From Rhabdophis nuchalis (lineage: Eukaryota; Chordata; Lepidosauria; Squamata; Natricidae), in NCBI GenBank assembly GCA_039707465.1, contig CM077651.1:26013019-26077018 (forward strand): a stretch of 64,000 nucleotides of DNA. Reading direction: 5' to 3'. This document shows, piece by piece, positions 63,385 to 64,000 of the stretch. The position numbers were made by a program, and so were the translations under genes. Below the pieces are notes generated by a model. That model saw only the letters and a list, made by a program, of their open reading frames with translations, was not told the origin of the DNA and did no database searches. Within the stretch, counting starts at the first letter, position 1; each line of letters begins with the position of its first letter.

Positions 63385-64000
63385 GTTCCAATACAATACC
63401 AGCTATTTTACCTGATTTTACAGTTCCTTCCCTATAAACAATAAAAAAATAAATTTAACTATACTTTTTGATGCTTACAGTTTTATCTGGACATTTCAGC
63501 TCATGGTCAAAGGCTCACCATTTTGTCTATTCCGAAGCTGAACTATTGTATCATTTAAAAACAAAATCTGCTTGCTTTTGAAATATATTTCAATTAATTC
63601 TCTTATCATTGGATCACAGGTGCCCTTCTAAACTATGATGGCCCCCAAATGATGGAAAGTGTATCAGGATGTTAGGATACAACCTCCACCCTTTTGTTAT
63701 TTGTACTGCAATTTCACAGGCAAGTAAACAATGGGATTTGTGTTACCATGAGGCAATTTTCTCTTGTCTGTCCCTCCCTCTACATACCCATTACAGTCTG
63801 GTTGAATACTTTATTTAATTTTGGTATCTGTAATCAAACAGATCTTAAAAGCTGATGGATAGTTTTAGCACTGAAAATGGAATTAGGCAAAATGCATCCA
63901 TCTAAAGTTTGAAGCAATACGACCAACTGTTATAAATAAAAAATAAAGACAATTCTAGATTCGGTTTTTAAATTCCTATTTTAAAAGTAAATCTTAGTCA
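63385..64000. other. Intronic stretch to the end of the window
   Basis: No gene or element recognised. Confidence 0.45.

Noticed and set aside
1..64000. CRISPR arrays, bacterial operons or phage genes
   Set aside because: Introns, SINEs, LINEs and microsatellites show this is vertebrate nuclear DNA; no regularly spaced CRISPR-type repeats were seen.

Overview
The window looks like nuclear DNA of a squamate reptile, probably a snake. The repeats point that way: CR1 and L2 LINEs, a Sauria-type SINE with a Bov-B-like tail, Penelope-like elements, a DIRS retrotransposon, many short hAT and Tc1/mariner-type MITEs, and a long (GATA)n tract. The species call is an inference; nothing here names a species.

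The one host gene I can support is on the minus strand at the left end. Eight exons (10797 down to 1675) encode most of the N-terminal FERM domain of FARP1 (FERM, RhoGEF and pleckstrin domain protein 1). All eight have GT/AG splice sites and compatible phases, and together they give 848 coding bases in one open frame. The exon with the start codon would lie at higher coordinates and I do not see it. The RhoGEF and PH exons would lie left of position 1. Positions 10798-64000 are therefore best read as one long upstream FARP1 intron filled with mobile DNA.

Layout. 1-10797: FARP1 exons and short introns, with a decayed Tc1/mariner copy at 8324-9610. 11177-12725: Penelope-like element split by a CR1. 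14430-24999: short elements, namely L2 fragments, Sauria SINEs, hAT and TA-flanked MITEs (one nested in another), and microsatellites. 25426-26242: an L1 ORF1-only insertion with a 15-bp target duplication. 26882-28981: a young CR1 with an intact RT frame and a fold-back 5' end. 29500-41540: MITEs, a second ORF1-only L1 copy with a 17-bp duplication, and two related L2 elements. 44375-50222: a nearly complete DIRS-type tyrosine-recombinase retrotransposon on the minus strand, with 105-bp inverted terminal repeats and an internal complementary region. 50585-52000: Penelope-like termini with hammerhead-ribozyme remnants. 52000-64000: hAT MITEs, a third ORF1-only copy, and a longer L1-like copy with ORF1 and 5' UTR.

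The most notable points are the DIRS element, the ORF1-only L1 family, the hammerhead remnants, the 41-bp perfect fold-back at the CR1 5' end, and two hAT insertions at nearly the same position of the terminal repeat of one MITE family.
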